Positions 8,834 to 16,704 of a stretch of DNA of 64,000 nt are shown here, one piece after another. Where the stretch lies: positions 30,916-94,915 of the forward strand of contig NZ_NHMK01000016.1 of assembly GCF_002198095.1 (NCBI RefSeq), read 5' to 3'. A program made the position numbers and the translations under genes. The notes below the pieces were generated by a model. It ran no database searches and was not told where the DNA came from. It worked only from the letters and a program-made list of their open reading frames with translations. Numbering within the stretch: the first letter of the stretch is position 1; the number at the start of each line of letters is the position of its first letter. Origin of the DNA: Deinococcus indicus. GTDB taxonomy: Bacteria > Deinococcota > Deinococci > Deinococcales > Deinococcaceae.

Positions 8834-9219
8834 CACCACCACGTCGGCACCCCCCGGAGGGGCGCGTCCACCCAGACGTTCGGAGCGGGACGGTCCTGGA
8901 CCTGCGCGCCGGGGAACACCCACCAGTCGATGCGGCGCGGGTACCCGGCGCCCAGGCGGAAGTACCCGATCGGCGGAAGGCGCCCACCATTCCGGGTGAT
9001 GATCCGCGCGAGCCGCTGCTCGTTCGGCGGGCAGGTGGGCGGCAACTCGATCCGCACCTGGTACTGCCCGAGGTGGCTGCGTAGCCCGGTCAGGCGCGCA
9101 CCGACCGCGCAGCCGGGCGGGTCGGGAGGAAGCTTGCGGGCCAGGACGGCCGCGGCAACCGGCACGGCCAGCAGGGCCGCGCAGGCGAGAAGAAGAAGGG
9201 CCAGTGGCCTGCGTCGCAT
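8833..9219 (-). CDS. Secreted or membrane-anchored hypothetical protein
   Basis: 128 residues from ATG 9219, chosen for the ribosome site GAGGTGAT. An Arg-rich start and a hydrophobic segment (about 5-28) form a signal anchor; the rest is soluble and rich in Pro and Arg. First gene of the five-gene reverse-strand cassette. Function unknown. Confidence 0.55.
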   Translation of the reverse strand: MRRRPLALLLLACAALLAVPVAAAVLARKLPPDPPGCAVGARLTGLRSHLGQYQVRIELPPTCPPNEQRLARIITRNGGRLPPIGYFRLGAGYPRRIDWWVFPGAQVQDRPAPNVWVDAPLRGVPTWW

Positions 9220-9322
9220 AGGGATCACCTCGTGCCCAGCGGTGAATGAACCGCGCCCCAGGCCGGGTGGCTGGGGCGCGCGGAGAGAACAGTTGTGATC
9301 GGGAACGCCTATCATCCCAGGC

Positions 9323-9547
9323 GTGTTGGACAAGCTCGAAGTGCTGGACCATCAGAAAACTCAAGTGCTGATCGGCGGACTGAAACAACCTGTGTGGTTC
9401 CGTCACCTGATCGATTCGTACCTTATTGATCCGGGGCCTGCGCCTCGGAACGTGGAAGTCTGGTATGAGCCGTCCCGTCGTCTGACCATCCGGCTATCCC
9501 GGGTGGATGTGGAGCGTGGGCAGTGGGACGTCACCATCTGGCCGTAA
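9323..9547 (+). CDS. Small hypothetical protein with leaderless-type start
   Basis: 74 residues from GTG 9323. TATCAT (9310-9315) lies 7 nt before the start, the spacing of a leaderless -10 box, and no ribosome site is present. The sequence is soluble and mixed alpha/beta (VEVWYEPSRRLTIRLSRVDV). No known family. Confidence 0.5.
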   Translation: MLDKLEVLDHQKTQVLIGGLKQPVWFRHLIDSYLIDPGPAPRNVEVWYEPSRRLTIRLSRVDVERGQWDVTIWP

Positions 9548-9612
9548 GAGGAATCAGGATATGCTCTGATGTGGATGCAGGTCTCCTGGTGTGGACCTTG
9601 GCCCTGCACCAG

Positions 9613-9644
9613 AAACGGTCACTTCCCTCACGGGGTGGCCGTTT
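9613..9644. terminator. Hairpin between convergent genes
   Basis: AAACGGTCAC (9613-9622) pairs with GTGGCCGTTT (9635-9644), with one T-G pair. It lies between the convergent gene at 9547 and the pilin operon ending at 9739, with A/T ends suited to termination in both directions. Confidence 0.55.
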
Positions 9645-9738
9645 CGCCTGAGTTGTCCGGTACTGACCGGCTCACGCGGGCGGCCAGCACCTCGAACTGC
9701 GCGGTGCTCCAGTCCGCCGGCAGCTCGAACGCCCAGGG

Positions 9739-10173
9739 TCAGTACGGGAACAGGGTGTTCAGACGGTTTCCTTCAGCGATGGGAGCAGGTGAGACGTTCC
9801 AGTAACGGTAGAAGCCGCTCCCCCGCGGATGGAAGGCCGTGAACGCGAAGGAATTCGCGTCCGCGCCGCTCATCAGGTAAGCGGAGGTCGCGGCGGCGGG
9901 CGCGGTGTTATGCACGCCGACCTGCACGCCCGCGTCCCGGCAGGCCTCGGCGACGTCCGGTCCCAGCTGAGCCGGATCGCTGGTGTAGGACCCGGTGCCC
10001 GCGCGGTACGGGATCTGCGCCGCCACGATGGCCCGGCCGCACTGCTGGGCGGCCACGTCGTACGGTTTCTTCTGGGCACTCGAGAAGGTGGGGAGCAGGA
10101 TGGCGGCGAGCACGCCGATGATGGCGATGACGACCAGGAGCTCGATGAGGGTGAAGCCTTGCATGCGGGTCAT
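9739..10173 (-). CDS. Pilin-like protein (type IV prepilin motif), gene 4 of 4
   Basis: 144 residues from ATG 10173, which follows GGAGG at 7 nt. The prepilin signal is clear: G then FTLIELLVVIAIIGVLAAILL, with Glu5 after the cleavage Gly. The C-terminal part (CGRAIVAAQ onward) resembles the three neighbours and ends in a FxxFHPRGSGFYRYW motif. Such proteins are processed by prepilin peptidase and build pseudopili for adhesion, secretion or DNA uptake. The frame stays open upstream without a stop; see the next entry. Confidence 0.82.
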   Translation of the reverse strand: MTRMQGFTLIELLVVIAIIGVLAAILLPTFSSAQKKPYDVAAQQCGRAIVAAQIPYRAGTGSYTSDPAQLGPDVAEACRDAGVQVGVHNTAPAAATSAYLMSGADANSFAFTAFHPRGSGFYRYWNVSPAPIAEGNRLNTLFPY

Positions 10174-10449
10174 GGTGGGTCCTCCGGGGTGGGTGAGCGT
10201 GAGACGGCGGAGGGTGGTGGCCTCGTCCGTGATGGTTTCCAGGCGCGCGTGCAGTTCGGCGTGCCGGGTGGTGATGTTGGTGCGGACCTCGCCCGGCGGC
10301 GTGTCATGTCGTGGGGGTGGCGGTTCGAGGGTGATAGTGAGCATGAGCAGGAGTTCCTGCGTGATCTGCAGGGTGTCGTCCAGGAGTTCCTGGGAGCGCA
10401 CGGTCACGTTCCGTGCCTGCTCGGCCGGGGTGCAGGGGATGGGCCGCAT
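10174..10449 (-). CDS. In-frame upstream coding stretch without its own stop, fused to the pilin
   Basis: 92 codons from ATG 10449, which overlaps the previous pilin stop (TGATG). They run in frame into the pilin start at 10173. Codon use is GC3-rich as in the neighbours, and the chain looks like a real amphipathic helical protein (SQELLDDTLQITQELLLML, TRHAELHARLETITDEATTL). A pilin signal normally must lie at the N-terminus, so this is either a separate protein that lost its stop, or an overlapping gene with dual start sites. Confidence 0.5.
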
Positions 10450-10865
10450 CAGTAGGTGCTGTACGGGCGGAGCTTCCAGCCGTCGCCGGTGCTGGTGTAG
10501 TACGCGGCGCTGCCCCGGCGGCTGTACACCCAGAAGTTGTAGTTGAGGGCGTCCGCGCCGATCGTGCCGTTCCCGGCCTGGCTGGCGCTGGGCACGAATC
10601 CTGCGGCGTAACTCTGGACTTCCACGCCGGCGCACGCCTCGGTCACGTCAGCGCCCAGCGCGGCCGGGGAGGCCGCGTAGCTGCCCGTGCTGATCTTATG
10701 GGTGGTCTGCGCGGTGATGATCGCCCGGCCGCACTGAACGGTGGCAGTGTCATGCGGTCTCTTCTGGGCACCCGCGAAGGTGGGGAGGAGGATGGCGGCG
10801 AGGACGCCGATGATGGCGATGACGACGAGGAGTTCGATGAGGGTGAAGCCCTGAGTGCGGGTCAT
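10449..10865 (-). CDS. Pilin-like protein, gene 3 of 4
   Basis: 138 residues. The N-terminus carries the prepilin cleavage signal (TQG/FTLIELLVV) and hydrophobic helix, then the shared core CGRAIITAQ and an Ala-rich globular part with a single Cys pair position (Cys in CGRA and in EACAG), ending in WVYSRRGSAAYYT. Start overlaps the upstream stop (TGATG). It likely forms part of the same pilus or pseudopilus as its neighbours. Confidence 0.82.
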   Translation of the reverse strand: MTRTQGFTLIELLVVIAIIGVLAAILLPTFAGAQKRPHDTATVQCGRAIITAQTTHKISTGSYAASPAALGADVTEACAGVEVQSYAAGFVPSASQAGNGTIGADALNYNFWVYSRRGSAAYYTSTGDGWKLRPYSTY

Positions 10866-11320
10866 CACAGGCCCCAGGCGGACCAGCGGAGGAAGCGGAG
10901 TTTGCAGCCCTGCGGACCGCAGGATGGATCGTCGTTGGTGGTGACGAACGCGCCGCTGCCGCGGCTGTTCGCCACGAAGAACGAGGGCAGGCCTTTGCTG
11001 TCGACGCTCGTGATGGCGTACTCGGTTCCGGCGGTGGAGGTGGGCACGGCGTACGGCATGACGCGTTGCCCCGCGCAGGCTTCGGTGACGTCCGCGCCGA
11101 GGGTGTCCGGGGAGAAGGGCGCGGCGGGCAGTGCGCCGCCGTTCCCGGCGCGGTACGCCACGGCGCCCGTGATGATGGCCCGGCCGCACTGGAGGGCGGC
11201 CGTGTCGTGGGGTCGTTTCTGCGCGTCACTGAAGGTGGGGAGGAGGATGGCGGCGAGGACGCCAATGATGGCGATGACGACGAGGAGCTCGATGAGGGTG
11301 AAGCCTTGCGTGCGGTTCAT
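10865..11320 (-). CDS. Pilin-like protein, gene 2 of 4
   Basis: 151 residues. Prepilin signal TQG/FTLIELLVV, hydrophobic helix to about residue 30, core CGRAIITGAVAYRAGNG, and a C-terminal part with two extra Cys (SCGPQGCKL) that may form a disulphide. ATG overlaps the upstream stop (ATGA). The first 60 residues are nearly identical to gene 3, which suggests tandem duplication. Confidence 0.82.
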   Translation of the reverse strand: MNRTQGFTLIELLVVIAIIGVLAAILLPTFSDAQKRPHDTAALQCGRAIITGAVAYRAGNGGALPAAPFSPDTLGADVTEACAGQRVMPYAVPTSTAGTEYAITSVDSKGLPSFFVANSRGSGAFVTTNDDPSCGPQGCKLRFLRWSAWGL

Positions 11321-11769
11321 GGGGTCTCCTGGGTGGGCCAGCGGTGGAGGTGGCTGAGCCGGCCACCGCTGGCCGCGCCACTCGGGGGGGCGAAGAGGTA
11401 GTAGCCGTTCCCACGCGGGTGGAACACCTGGAAGGCGTACGCGGTGGCGGTGGTGGTGACGGCCTGCGGCGTGGGTGCGTCCGGGGTGGTGGCCCGCGCG
11501 CCGTCCGGGGCGACCTGCACGCCGGCCGTGATGCAGGCCGCCTTGACGTCGCGGCCCATGTCGGCCACGTCACTGACGTACCGGCCGAGCGTGAGGGGCG
11601 CGGTCGTCTCGAAGGTGACGATGGCCCGGCCGCACTTCAGGGCGGCCGTGTTGTACGGGCGCTGCCGCGCGCCGGTCACGGTAGGCATCAGGGCGGCTGC
11701 GAGCAGGCCGAGGAGGGCGGTGACGAGCAGGATCTCGATGAGGGTGAAACCGGGTGTTCTGGGCGGCAT
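11317..11769 (-). CDS. Pilin-like protein, gene 1 of 4
   Basis: 150 residues. The prepilin signal is PG/FTLIEILLVTALLGLLAAAL, more diverged than in the next three genes, which suggests a distinct minor pilin. The core CGRAIVTFE and the terminal FQVFHPRGNGYYLF motif match gene 4. ATG 11769 lies one base after the likely stop of the frameshifted gene upstream. Confidence 0.8.
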   Translation of the reverse strand: MPPRTPGFTLIEILLVTALLGLLAAALMPTVTGARQRPYNTAALKCGRAIVTFETTAPLTLGRYVSDVADMGRDVKAACITAGVQVAPDGARATTPDAPTPQAVTTTATAYAFQVFHPRGNGYYLFAPPSGAASGGRLSHLHRWPTQETP

Positions 11770-11770
11770 G

Positions 11771-12495
11771 TCAGAGGCGGATGACGTCGTCGGCGTCGAT
11801 GCTGGACGGGTGGAGAGCGAGGTGGGTGCCAAGTGCGTGGGCGACGCGAGTGGCGGCGTGGGTGGGGTCTTCACGTTCACCGGTGGGGGGGTGCGGAGGG
11901 CGGTGAGGAGGTCGTCGAGGGGGCGGGCGTGTGGCCAGAGGATGACGGGACTCTGCTCGGGGTCCTGCTCGTCCCAGAGGCGCACGGTGCGGGCATCGAG
12001 TTCGTCGAGTGCCCAGGCGGGGATGGTCTCGGGGAAGATGAAGTGGCGGAGGGTGCCGGCATGCAGGCGGTAGAGCGTCCACGGGCCGCAGGTGGTCACC
12101 TGCACGTGCAGGCCGTGTTCCGTCTGGGGCGCACTCCAGGTGGGGTCGGGGCTACACGCGGCGACGTGGAGGAGGTCGCTGCGGAGCTGACGGTGGGCGG
12201 CCGCGGTGTCGGTGGGGCTGCGCAGGGCACTGAGGAGGCTGAGCCAGGGGCGGGAGAGGATGGGGAGGGTGAGGTCGCCGACGCCGGGGAGGAGAGTGCC
12301 GTCCGACCAGAGGACGGTGCCGCCGTTGCCGAGGTGGTGGGCGAGGGGGTGAACGCCGCTCTGGAGTGGGCGTTGCCAGGCGCCGTCGAAGAGGTCGGGG
12401 TGGGGGGCTGGGCTGCGGACGCGGAAGGCGCCGCCCGGCCAGCACAGTTCCCACCAGGTGGGCGGTGAGAGGGAGACGGTCTGTGCGGTCGTCAT
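11771..12495 (-). pseudogene. Unknown 241-residue protein, frameshifted in a C7 run
   Basis: From ATG 12495 the frame codes sensible protein (WWELCWPGGAFRVRS, LDELDARTVRLWDEQDP) up to the run of seven C (coding strand) at 11885-11891. Beyond it, the sensible frame is the next one, giving ATRVAHALGTHLALHPSS and VIRL, then TGA at 11771-11773 just before the pilin ATG. Adding one C restores 726 bp, a whole number of codons. Without it, the frame runs through into the pilin. The gene sits between a RecD-like helicase and four pilin genes. It may be a sequencing error, decay or a switchable tract. No family recognised. Confidence 0.6.
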
Positions 12496-12511
12496 GGGAT
12501 GTACCGTCCCA

Positions 12512-12613
12512 TGCATAGGGGTGACCGCCTGGGCGGGGGGGGGTGGGGGCACCCGACAGGGGTATCCCCCGATCTGCTGCTCTTGCGGATCCTGGGGCGG
12601 TGCGTAGGGGTGA
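12512..12613 (-). promoter_or_regulatory. Two copies of a 14-bp motif GTCACCCCTAYGCA
   Basis: On the reverse strand GTCACCCCTATGCA (12525-12512) and GTCACCCCTACGCA (about 12614-12601) lie in front of the gene starting at 12495. A third copy lies before the RecD-like gene at 14586-14600, in the same orientation. A shared operator or promoter part is likely. The stretch between also holds long G runs. Confidence 0.45.
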
Positions 12614-12623
12614 CCGTGACCAC

Positions 12624-14570
12624 TCAGCGTTTGAGGAAGGTTTCGAGCTGGCTGTACCGGCGGGGGGCGCCCGTGTGGGCGGCGTGCGTCCAGGCGGCGC
12701 GCAGGCCGGACGCAGTCAGGGCTTCCTTGGCGCGGGTGACGGCCGTGTATGCGAGTTGCCGGGAGAGGAGGCGCTCGTGTTCCGGGGCGAGGGTGACGAT
12801 GATGTCCGGCCACTCGCTGCCCTGGCTGCGGTGGATGGTCATGGCATACGCGAGGGTGAGGGTGGGGTCGCCTGGGCTGAAGGTGTGCTCGGTGTCCTCG
12901 ATGATGCAGGTGACTTGCTTTCCCGCACCTATGACGAGGCCGGTCATGCCGTTCATCAGGCCGGTGTTGTGGTTGTTCCGGGTGACGAGGATGGGATCCC
13001 CGGCGCGCAGGCGGGTGTCGCCGGGGTTGAGGGCGGCCTGCAGGGCGAGGTTCAGGGCGTCTACGCCCAGGGGGCCGGCGCGTCCAGCTGTGAGGATCAT
13101 CGGGCGTGCCTGGCCCTGGCGGGCCTGGACGAGTCGGACGATGTCCTCGGCGGACTTCGCGCCTATGAACGGCACGCCGGTTTGGGCGGGGCTCTCCCCG
13201 CTGATGAGCTGGGAGGCGAGGGTGAGGATGGGACTCCCGGCGGCCTGGCGGTGTGTCTGCGTGAGGCGCCCGGTGGGAACGGTGCGGGTGAGGGCGGCCA
13301 GGGGGTGCCCGGGGTCGATGGGGGGCAGCTGGTCCTCGTCGCCGACGAGGATGACACGGGCGCCATCGCGGACGGAGCGCAGGAGTGCGCCGAGGAGGGC
13401 GTTGCTCGCCATGCTGACCTCGTCGACCACGAACACGTCGCCGGGGAGGATGCCGCTGCTGAACTTGTGACCGTCGTAGCTGAGTAGGCGGTGGAGGGTG
13501 GTGGCGTCGCGGCCCGTGCTCTGCTGCATGCGACTGGCGGCCTTCCCGGTGGGGGCGCACAGGACGCTCCGGAGGTTCGCGGCGTCCAGAGCATCGAGGA
13601 GCGCGCGGAGGGTGGTGGTCTTGCCGGTGCCGGGCCCGCCGGTGATGACGCTGACGGCCGTGCCGGCGGCGAGGAGCACGGCCGCGCGCTGTTCCGTCGT
13701 CAGTCCGGGCGTGGCGGGGACGGACACCCGTGCGGGCGTGCTGGCCATGAGTCGGGCGATGTCGTCGGCGAGCCAGGCTTCCACGCGGTGCTGCTCAGGG
13801 AGGAAGACTGCCTGAGCATCTTCCAGGAGGAGCTGACCGTTCAGGGCGTCTTCAATGGCCTGTTGGGCTTCGTCATCGTCGAGTGCATGACTGTCCCGGA
13901 GTTCCCCGGCGAGGACGGGCAGGGGGAGGCAGGTGTGGCCGTACTCGAGGGCGGCGCGGCGGGTGAGTTCGTACGCGAGAGCGGGGCCGCGGCGGGGGTC
14001 GAAGGTGCTGAGGCCCTGGAGTCGGGCGGCGTGGTCGAGGACGCGCAGGGGGATGCCGTGGCGGATGGCGAGGTACGGCTGCTTGCGGAAGGCGGCTGGT
14101 GCGCCGGCGCCGTACTGGTTGAGGAGGGCGTGGGTGTGTTCTGGGGGGAGACCGAGATCAGCGAGGGCCTGGAGCGCGCCGTAGAGGCGGCTTTCCCGGC
14201 GGGCGTGGCGGGTGAGGGCGCGGGCGAGGCTGGGGGGGACGCGGCTGGCGAGGGTGGCGGCATCCTGAGTGATGGTGTGGTGGGGGTCGGGGCCCAGAGC
14301 GGGAAGCACTTTGAGGGCGGCGGCCTGCCGGGGTGCACGGATTCGGCTGTAGAAGGTTCGGGCGAGTTCGTAGGGGGTGATGACGCGTTCGGCGCGGGTG
14401 AGGGTGGAGCCCTGGGTCCAGGCGCGGAGGGTGCAGCCGGGGGTGACGGGGGGCAGGGGGCCGTACAGGGTGAGGGAGCCGTCCTGAGTGCGGAGCTGGC
14501 AGCCTTCGCTGGTGGGGGTGCGCCAGGCGCGGAGGACGGTGCCGAGGATGGGCACGCCGGGATCGCTCAT
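12624..14570 (-). CDS. RecD-like (RecD2) SF1B DNA helicase
   Basis: 648 residues. The N-terminal part has an OB-like region (about 1-65) and helix-hairpin-helix-like repeats (about 100-190), as in RecD2 proteins that lack RecBC. The helicase core shows Walker A GGPGTGKT (311-318), Walker B VVDEVSM, motif III GDEDQLPP, and C-terminal motifs TIHRSQGSEW and YTAVTRAKE. It should move 5' to 3' on single-stranded DNA. It heads an operon with pilin genes, which is unusual and suggests a link with DNA uptake, although chromosomal recD2 has repair roles. Confidence 0.87.
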   Translation of the reverse strand: MSDPGVPILGTVLRAWRTPTSEGCQLRTQDGSLTLYGPLPPVTPGCTLRAWTQGSTLTRAERVITPYELARTFYSRIRAPRQAAALKVLPALGPDPHHTITQDAATLASRVPPSLARALTRHARRESRLYGALQALADLGLPPEHTHALLNQYGAGAPAAFRKQPYLAIRHGIPLRVLDHAARLQGLSTFDPRRGPALAYELTRRAALEYGHTCLPLPVLAGELRDSHALDDDEAQQAIEDALNGQLLLEDAQAVFLPEQHRVEAWLADDIARLMASTPARVSVPATPGLTTEQRAAVLLAAGTAVSVITGGPGTGKTTTLRALLDALDAANLRSVLCAPTGKAASRMQQSTGRDATTLHRLLSYDGHKFSSGILPGDVFVVDEVSMASNALLGALLRSVRDGARVILVGDEDQLPPIDPGHPLAALTRTVPTGRLTQTHRQAAGSPILTLASQLISGESPAQTGVPFIGAKSAEDIVRLVQARQGQARPMILTAGRAGPLGVDALNLALQAALNPGDTRLRAGDPILVTRNNHNTGLMNGMTGLVIGAGKQVTCIIEDTEHTFSPGDPTLTLAYAMTIHRSQGSEWPDIIVTLAPEHERLLSRQLAYTAVTRAKEALTASGLRAAWTHAAHTGAPRRYSQLETFLKR

Positions 14571-14585
14571 GCTCTGCAGGGTGGG

Positions 14586-14600
14586 GTGCGTAGGGGTGAC
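14586..14600 (-). promoter_or_regulatory. Third copy of GTCACCCCTACGCA, before the recD-like gene
   Basis: The motif ends about 16 nt before ATG 14570. Its two other copies precede the second transcription block of the same operon, so the two blocks may be controlled together. Confidence 0.4.
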
Positions 14601-14610
14601 GACAGGGGAA

Positions 14611-14640
14611 ACGCCGTGTCCCTCCCCAGGGACACGGCGT
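14611..14640. terminator. Perfect 13-bp stem hairpin
   Basis: ACGCCGTGTCCCT (14611-14623) pairs fully with 14628-14640 around a CCCC loop. It stands upstream of the recD-like gene in a 314-bp stretch (14571-14884) with no gene. It may insulate the operon from upstream transcription; on the reverse strand it is followed by TTCCCC. Confidence 0.5.
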
Positions 14641-14884
14641 CGATGCTGCGGGTCGAGTTCTCCAAACCAGTGGCCCCGCGCCTCCCACCCTACCCTGTGG
14701 ATGGAGGGTGTGTGGTGGGCGAGGCGATGCCTGCCGGAGGTGCTCGTTCAGCTCGCCGGAGTGCTGATGCCGTCGCGTAGGGCATGTCCTGTCACGCCCT
14801 GCGCCCTGCCATGCGTGGGGGTGGCGAACGTGAGACCCCTGGGGGGCCGGGCGGATCACCCCCAGGCCCGTGAGGGTGAAGGGC

Positions 14885-15238
14885 ATGACGCGAGCGATTG
14901 ATGCTGGCCCTGGCCTTCGGACCGACTCCGTGGAGACCGTCGTGCGGTTGGCGTTGGGCGAGGTGCCCCGTGCGGATGATGGACGGTGGTTGACGCGGAC
15001 CCTGGCGCGGGAGGTGCTGGGCGGTCTGCTGCGGATCTGGGGTGATGTGGGGGTGCTGGGCGCCCTGGACCGGATCATGGCCCTGCACCTGGAGGACCTG
15101 CTGGCGTTGGAGGGATTGAGTGGGGCGGATGGGGCGCTGCGGGGGGCGGTGGCGCGGGTGCAGGATCTGCCGGCGTCGCATGCAGCGCGGGTGTGGGGGG
15201 AGGTGCAGCGGGGCGTGGCAGTCCTGCTCGCCGCGTGA
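14885..15238 (+). CDS. Hypothetical protein, first of three coupled genes
   Basis: 117 residues, helical and Leu/Ala/Val-rich, from ATG 14885 with GAGGGTGA upstream. A GTG at 14870 is an alternative start. It opens a three-gene set joined by GTGA overlaps and runs divergently from the RecD/pilin operon. No family recognised. Confidence 0.55.
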   Translation: MTRAIDAGPGLRTDSVETVVRLALGEVPRADDGRWLTRTLAREVLGGLLRIWGDVGVLGALDRIMALHLEDLLALEGLSGADGALRGAVARVQDLPASHAARVWGEVQRGVAVLLAA

Positions 15239-15564
15239 CGGGGTGGTCGGAGCCGTTCCGGTGGACGGTGGTGGTGCAGCGGGCGCTCGTGGGTGAGACA
15301 GAGGCGGCGGTGCGGGCGTTGGCGGTGCGGGTGGTGGCGTGTTGTCCGGAGGCCGCGTCGGTGATCGTGAGCAGTTGCGCTGGCGTGGGGCTGCTGGATG
15401 CGGAGGGGGAGGTGCTGGATGTGGCGAATCTGGATGCGGATGTGGCCGTCGAGGTGGCGGAGTTGTTCGGGGTGGGCGTGTACGCGTTGCCGCTGCAAGG
15501 GCGGCCGGGGTGCCGGGTGGAGGCTGCCTATGAGCCGAAGGTAAAGCCCAAGGTGAAACCGTGA
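15235..15564 (+). CDS. Hypothetical protein, second of three coupled genes
   Basis: 109 residues from GTG 15235, overlapping the previous stop (GTGA). The chain looks like a small alpha/beta domain (VVVQRALVGETEAAVRALAV) and ends in a Lys/Pro repeat (KVKPKVKP). Function unknown. Confidence 0.5.
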   Translation: MTGWSEPFRWTVVVQRALVGETEAAVRALAVRVVACCPEAASVIVSSCAGVGLLDAEGEVLDVANLDADVAVEVAELFGVGVYALPLQGRPGCRVEAAYEPKVKPKVKP

Positions 15565-15911
15565 GTCCCGAAGCGGTGTGGCCGCCCGAGCTGCCTGAGG
15601 TGGTGCTGGACTGGCCAGTGCCGCGGGGCGTGAAGATTCGTCCGGTGCGGTGGGTGGGCGGGGACGCGGCGAACTACCGGGCACACTTTCAGGCAGCGGT
15701 GGATGCGGGGATGGTCTTGGCGGTGATCTGCAATGACGCGCCGAGGGGGCCTGGGGCGCGAGTGACGCGGTGGTTCTGTCCGGGCGTGCCGATGCATGTG
15801 ACGGGCGAGCAGGTCGTGGGGGAGGATGGGCGGATGCAGCACGTGTTCCTGGTGCCGGCGGCCGCGGCGCTGCTGGCGCTGGAGCGCGGGCTCGTGACGT
15901 GCTTGGAGTGA
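15561..15911 (+). CDS. Hypothetical protein, third of three coupled genes
   Basis: 116 residues from GTG 15561, overlapping the previous stop (GTGA). Features include WPPELPEVVLDWPVP at the start and VTRWFCPGVPMHVTGEQVV in the middle. Its stop codon directly abuts a MITE-like element, whose TA target lies at 15912-15913. Function unknown. Confidence 0.5.
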   Translation: MSPEAVWPPELPEVVLDWPVPRGVKIRPVRWVGGDAANYRAHFQAAVDAGMVLAVICNDAPRGPGARVTRWFCPGVPMHVTGEQVVGEDGRMQHVFLVPAAAALLALERGLVTCLE

Positions 15912-15913
15912 TA

Positions 15914-16065
15914 CGAACTCCGATTGAATGGGCTGCAAAGCCCATTCAATCCGAGCGGATGCGACTCGGAGAGCTGCCCCGCAGAGAAGGAGAGAAACGC
16001 CCCTCCGGACGTGGAGCTGGCAATCCGGTGAAGTTCCGGATTGTTGGCGAAACAAACGGAATCCG
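15914..16065. mobile_element. MITE-like element, IS630-related, copy 1
   Basis: 152 bp flanked by TA on both sides (15912-13 and 16066-67), the target repeat of IS630/Tc1 elements. Left end CGAACTCCGATTG matches the end of the IS630 element at 63685 (CGGACTCCGATT) and pairs with the right end (AAACGGAATCCG). An inner hairpin has a 13-bp stem (GATTGAATGGGCT). A sister copy lies at 59732-59861. No gene inside. Confidence 0.75.
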
Positions 16066-16071
16066 TATGAG

Positions 16072-16356
16072 TCAATGGTGCGGACAGGTTCAAGCAGCTT
16101 TGACGCCGAGATCCAGCGACCTGGACGGATGTTCCTCCAATTCGGCGAATCGCCGCGACAGACCCAGATTGGCCAGAATTCGCGAGCAGAGGTGCGGACA
16201 GGTTCATCACTTCAGGGCAGACCAGTGATGAACACGCCGTGTTTGCCCCTCCCCCTTGAGGGGGGAGGCTGGGAGGGGGTGAGCAGGCATGGCGTGACAG
16301 AAGACGTGTTCCATGCTTTCGCCCCTCTGGCCCTTGCAAAGTGTCCGCACCATTGA
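16072..16356. mobile_element. MITE-like element with 15-bp inverted ends and TGAG target repeat
   Basis: 285 bp bounded by TCAATGGTGCGGACA (16072-16086) and its exact complement (16342-16356), flanked by TGAG (16068-16071 and 16357-16360). An internal direct repeat GTGCGGACAGGTTCA occurs at 16078-16092 and 16193-16207, so it may be two nested or fused copies. No coding frame. It inserted right at the edge of the first MITE. Confidence 0.65.
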
Positions 16357-16379
16357 TGAGTGCGTACCCATGACTGAAG

Positions 16380-16407
16380 GCGGTTCTGGACGTGAGGCCA
16401 GGACCGC
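16380..16407. terminator. Candidate terminator downstream of the CBASS operon
   Basis: GCGGTTCTGG (16380-16389) pairs with CCAGGACCGC (16398-16407), with one G-T pair. It lies about 75 bp after the last stop of the reverse-strand CBASS operon. No long T run follows. Confidence 0.4.
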
Positions 16408-16479
16408 TTGTCGTAACGGGGGTTACCTCATGGAGTAGGCCATTTCCGTGTGCTGAACGTCAGGGCTTGCGTCATGGTT

Positions 16480-16704
16480 TCAGTCATGGAAAATCACCTT
16501 CGCTTTGTTTTCGGGATGCGCCTTCAAATGCACGTTCTCAAACGCGTCCCAGTTCTCAAAGATGGTGATGCTGCCGAAATTGGAACGCCAGCACACCACG
16601 ACCTGACCAGTGTGGAAGATCACGCCGTCCAAGACGTGGCCTGTTCCACTGATACCCGTAGCGTCTACCTCGCGGACAATGCTGAAGAGTCGCGGTACGT
16701 TCAT
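16480..16704 (-). CDS. Small beta-rich protein coupled to the CBASS effector gene
   Basis: 74 residues. Its ATG overlaps the stop of the HNH-SAVED gene (ATGA), so it is the fifth gene of the CBASS operon. The sequence (IVREVDATGISGTGHVLDGV, then FHTGQVVVCW, then a late FENVHLKAHP) resembles a widespread uncharacterised family of about 70 residues with the DxTGVSGTGxVxxGVxFxDG pattern. It might modulate the effector or be a passenger. Membrane segments and signal peptide are absent. Confidence 0.65.
   Translation of the reverse strand: MNVPRLFSIVREVDATGISGTGHVLDGVIFHTGQVVVCWRSNFGSITIFENWDAFENVHLKAHPENKAKVIFHD

Noticed and set aside
11317..13560. Long reverse open frame across a pilin, the unknown gene and part of the helicase gene
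   Set aside because: Its upstream third is a shadow of the RecD-like gene; sensible coding changes frame at the C7 run.
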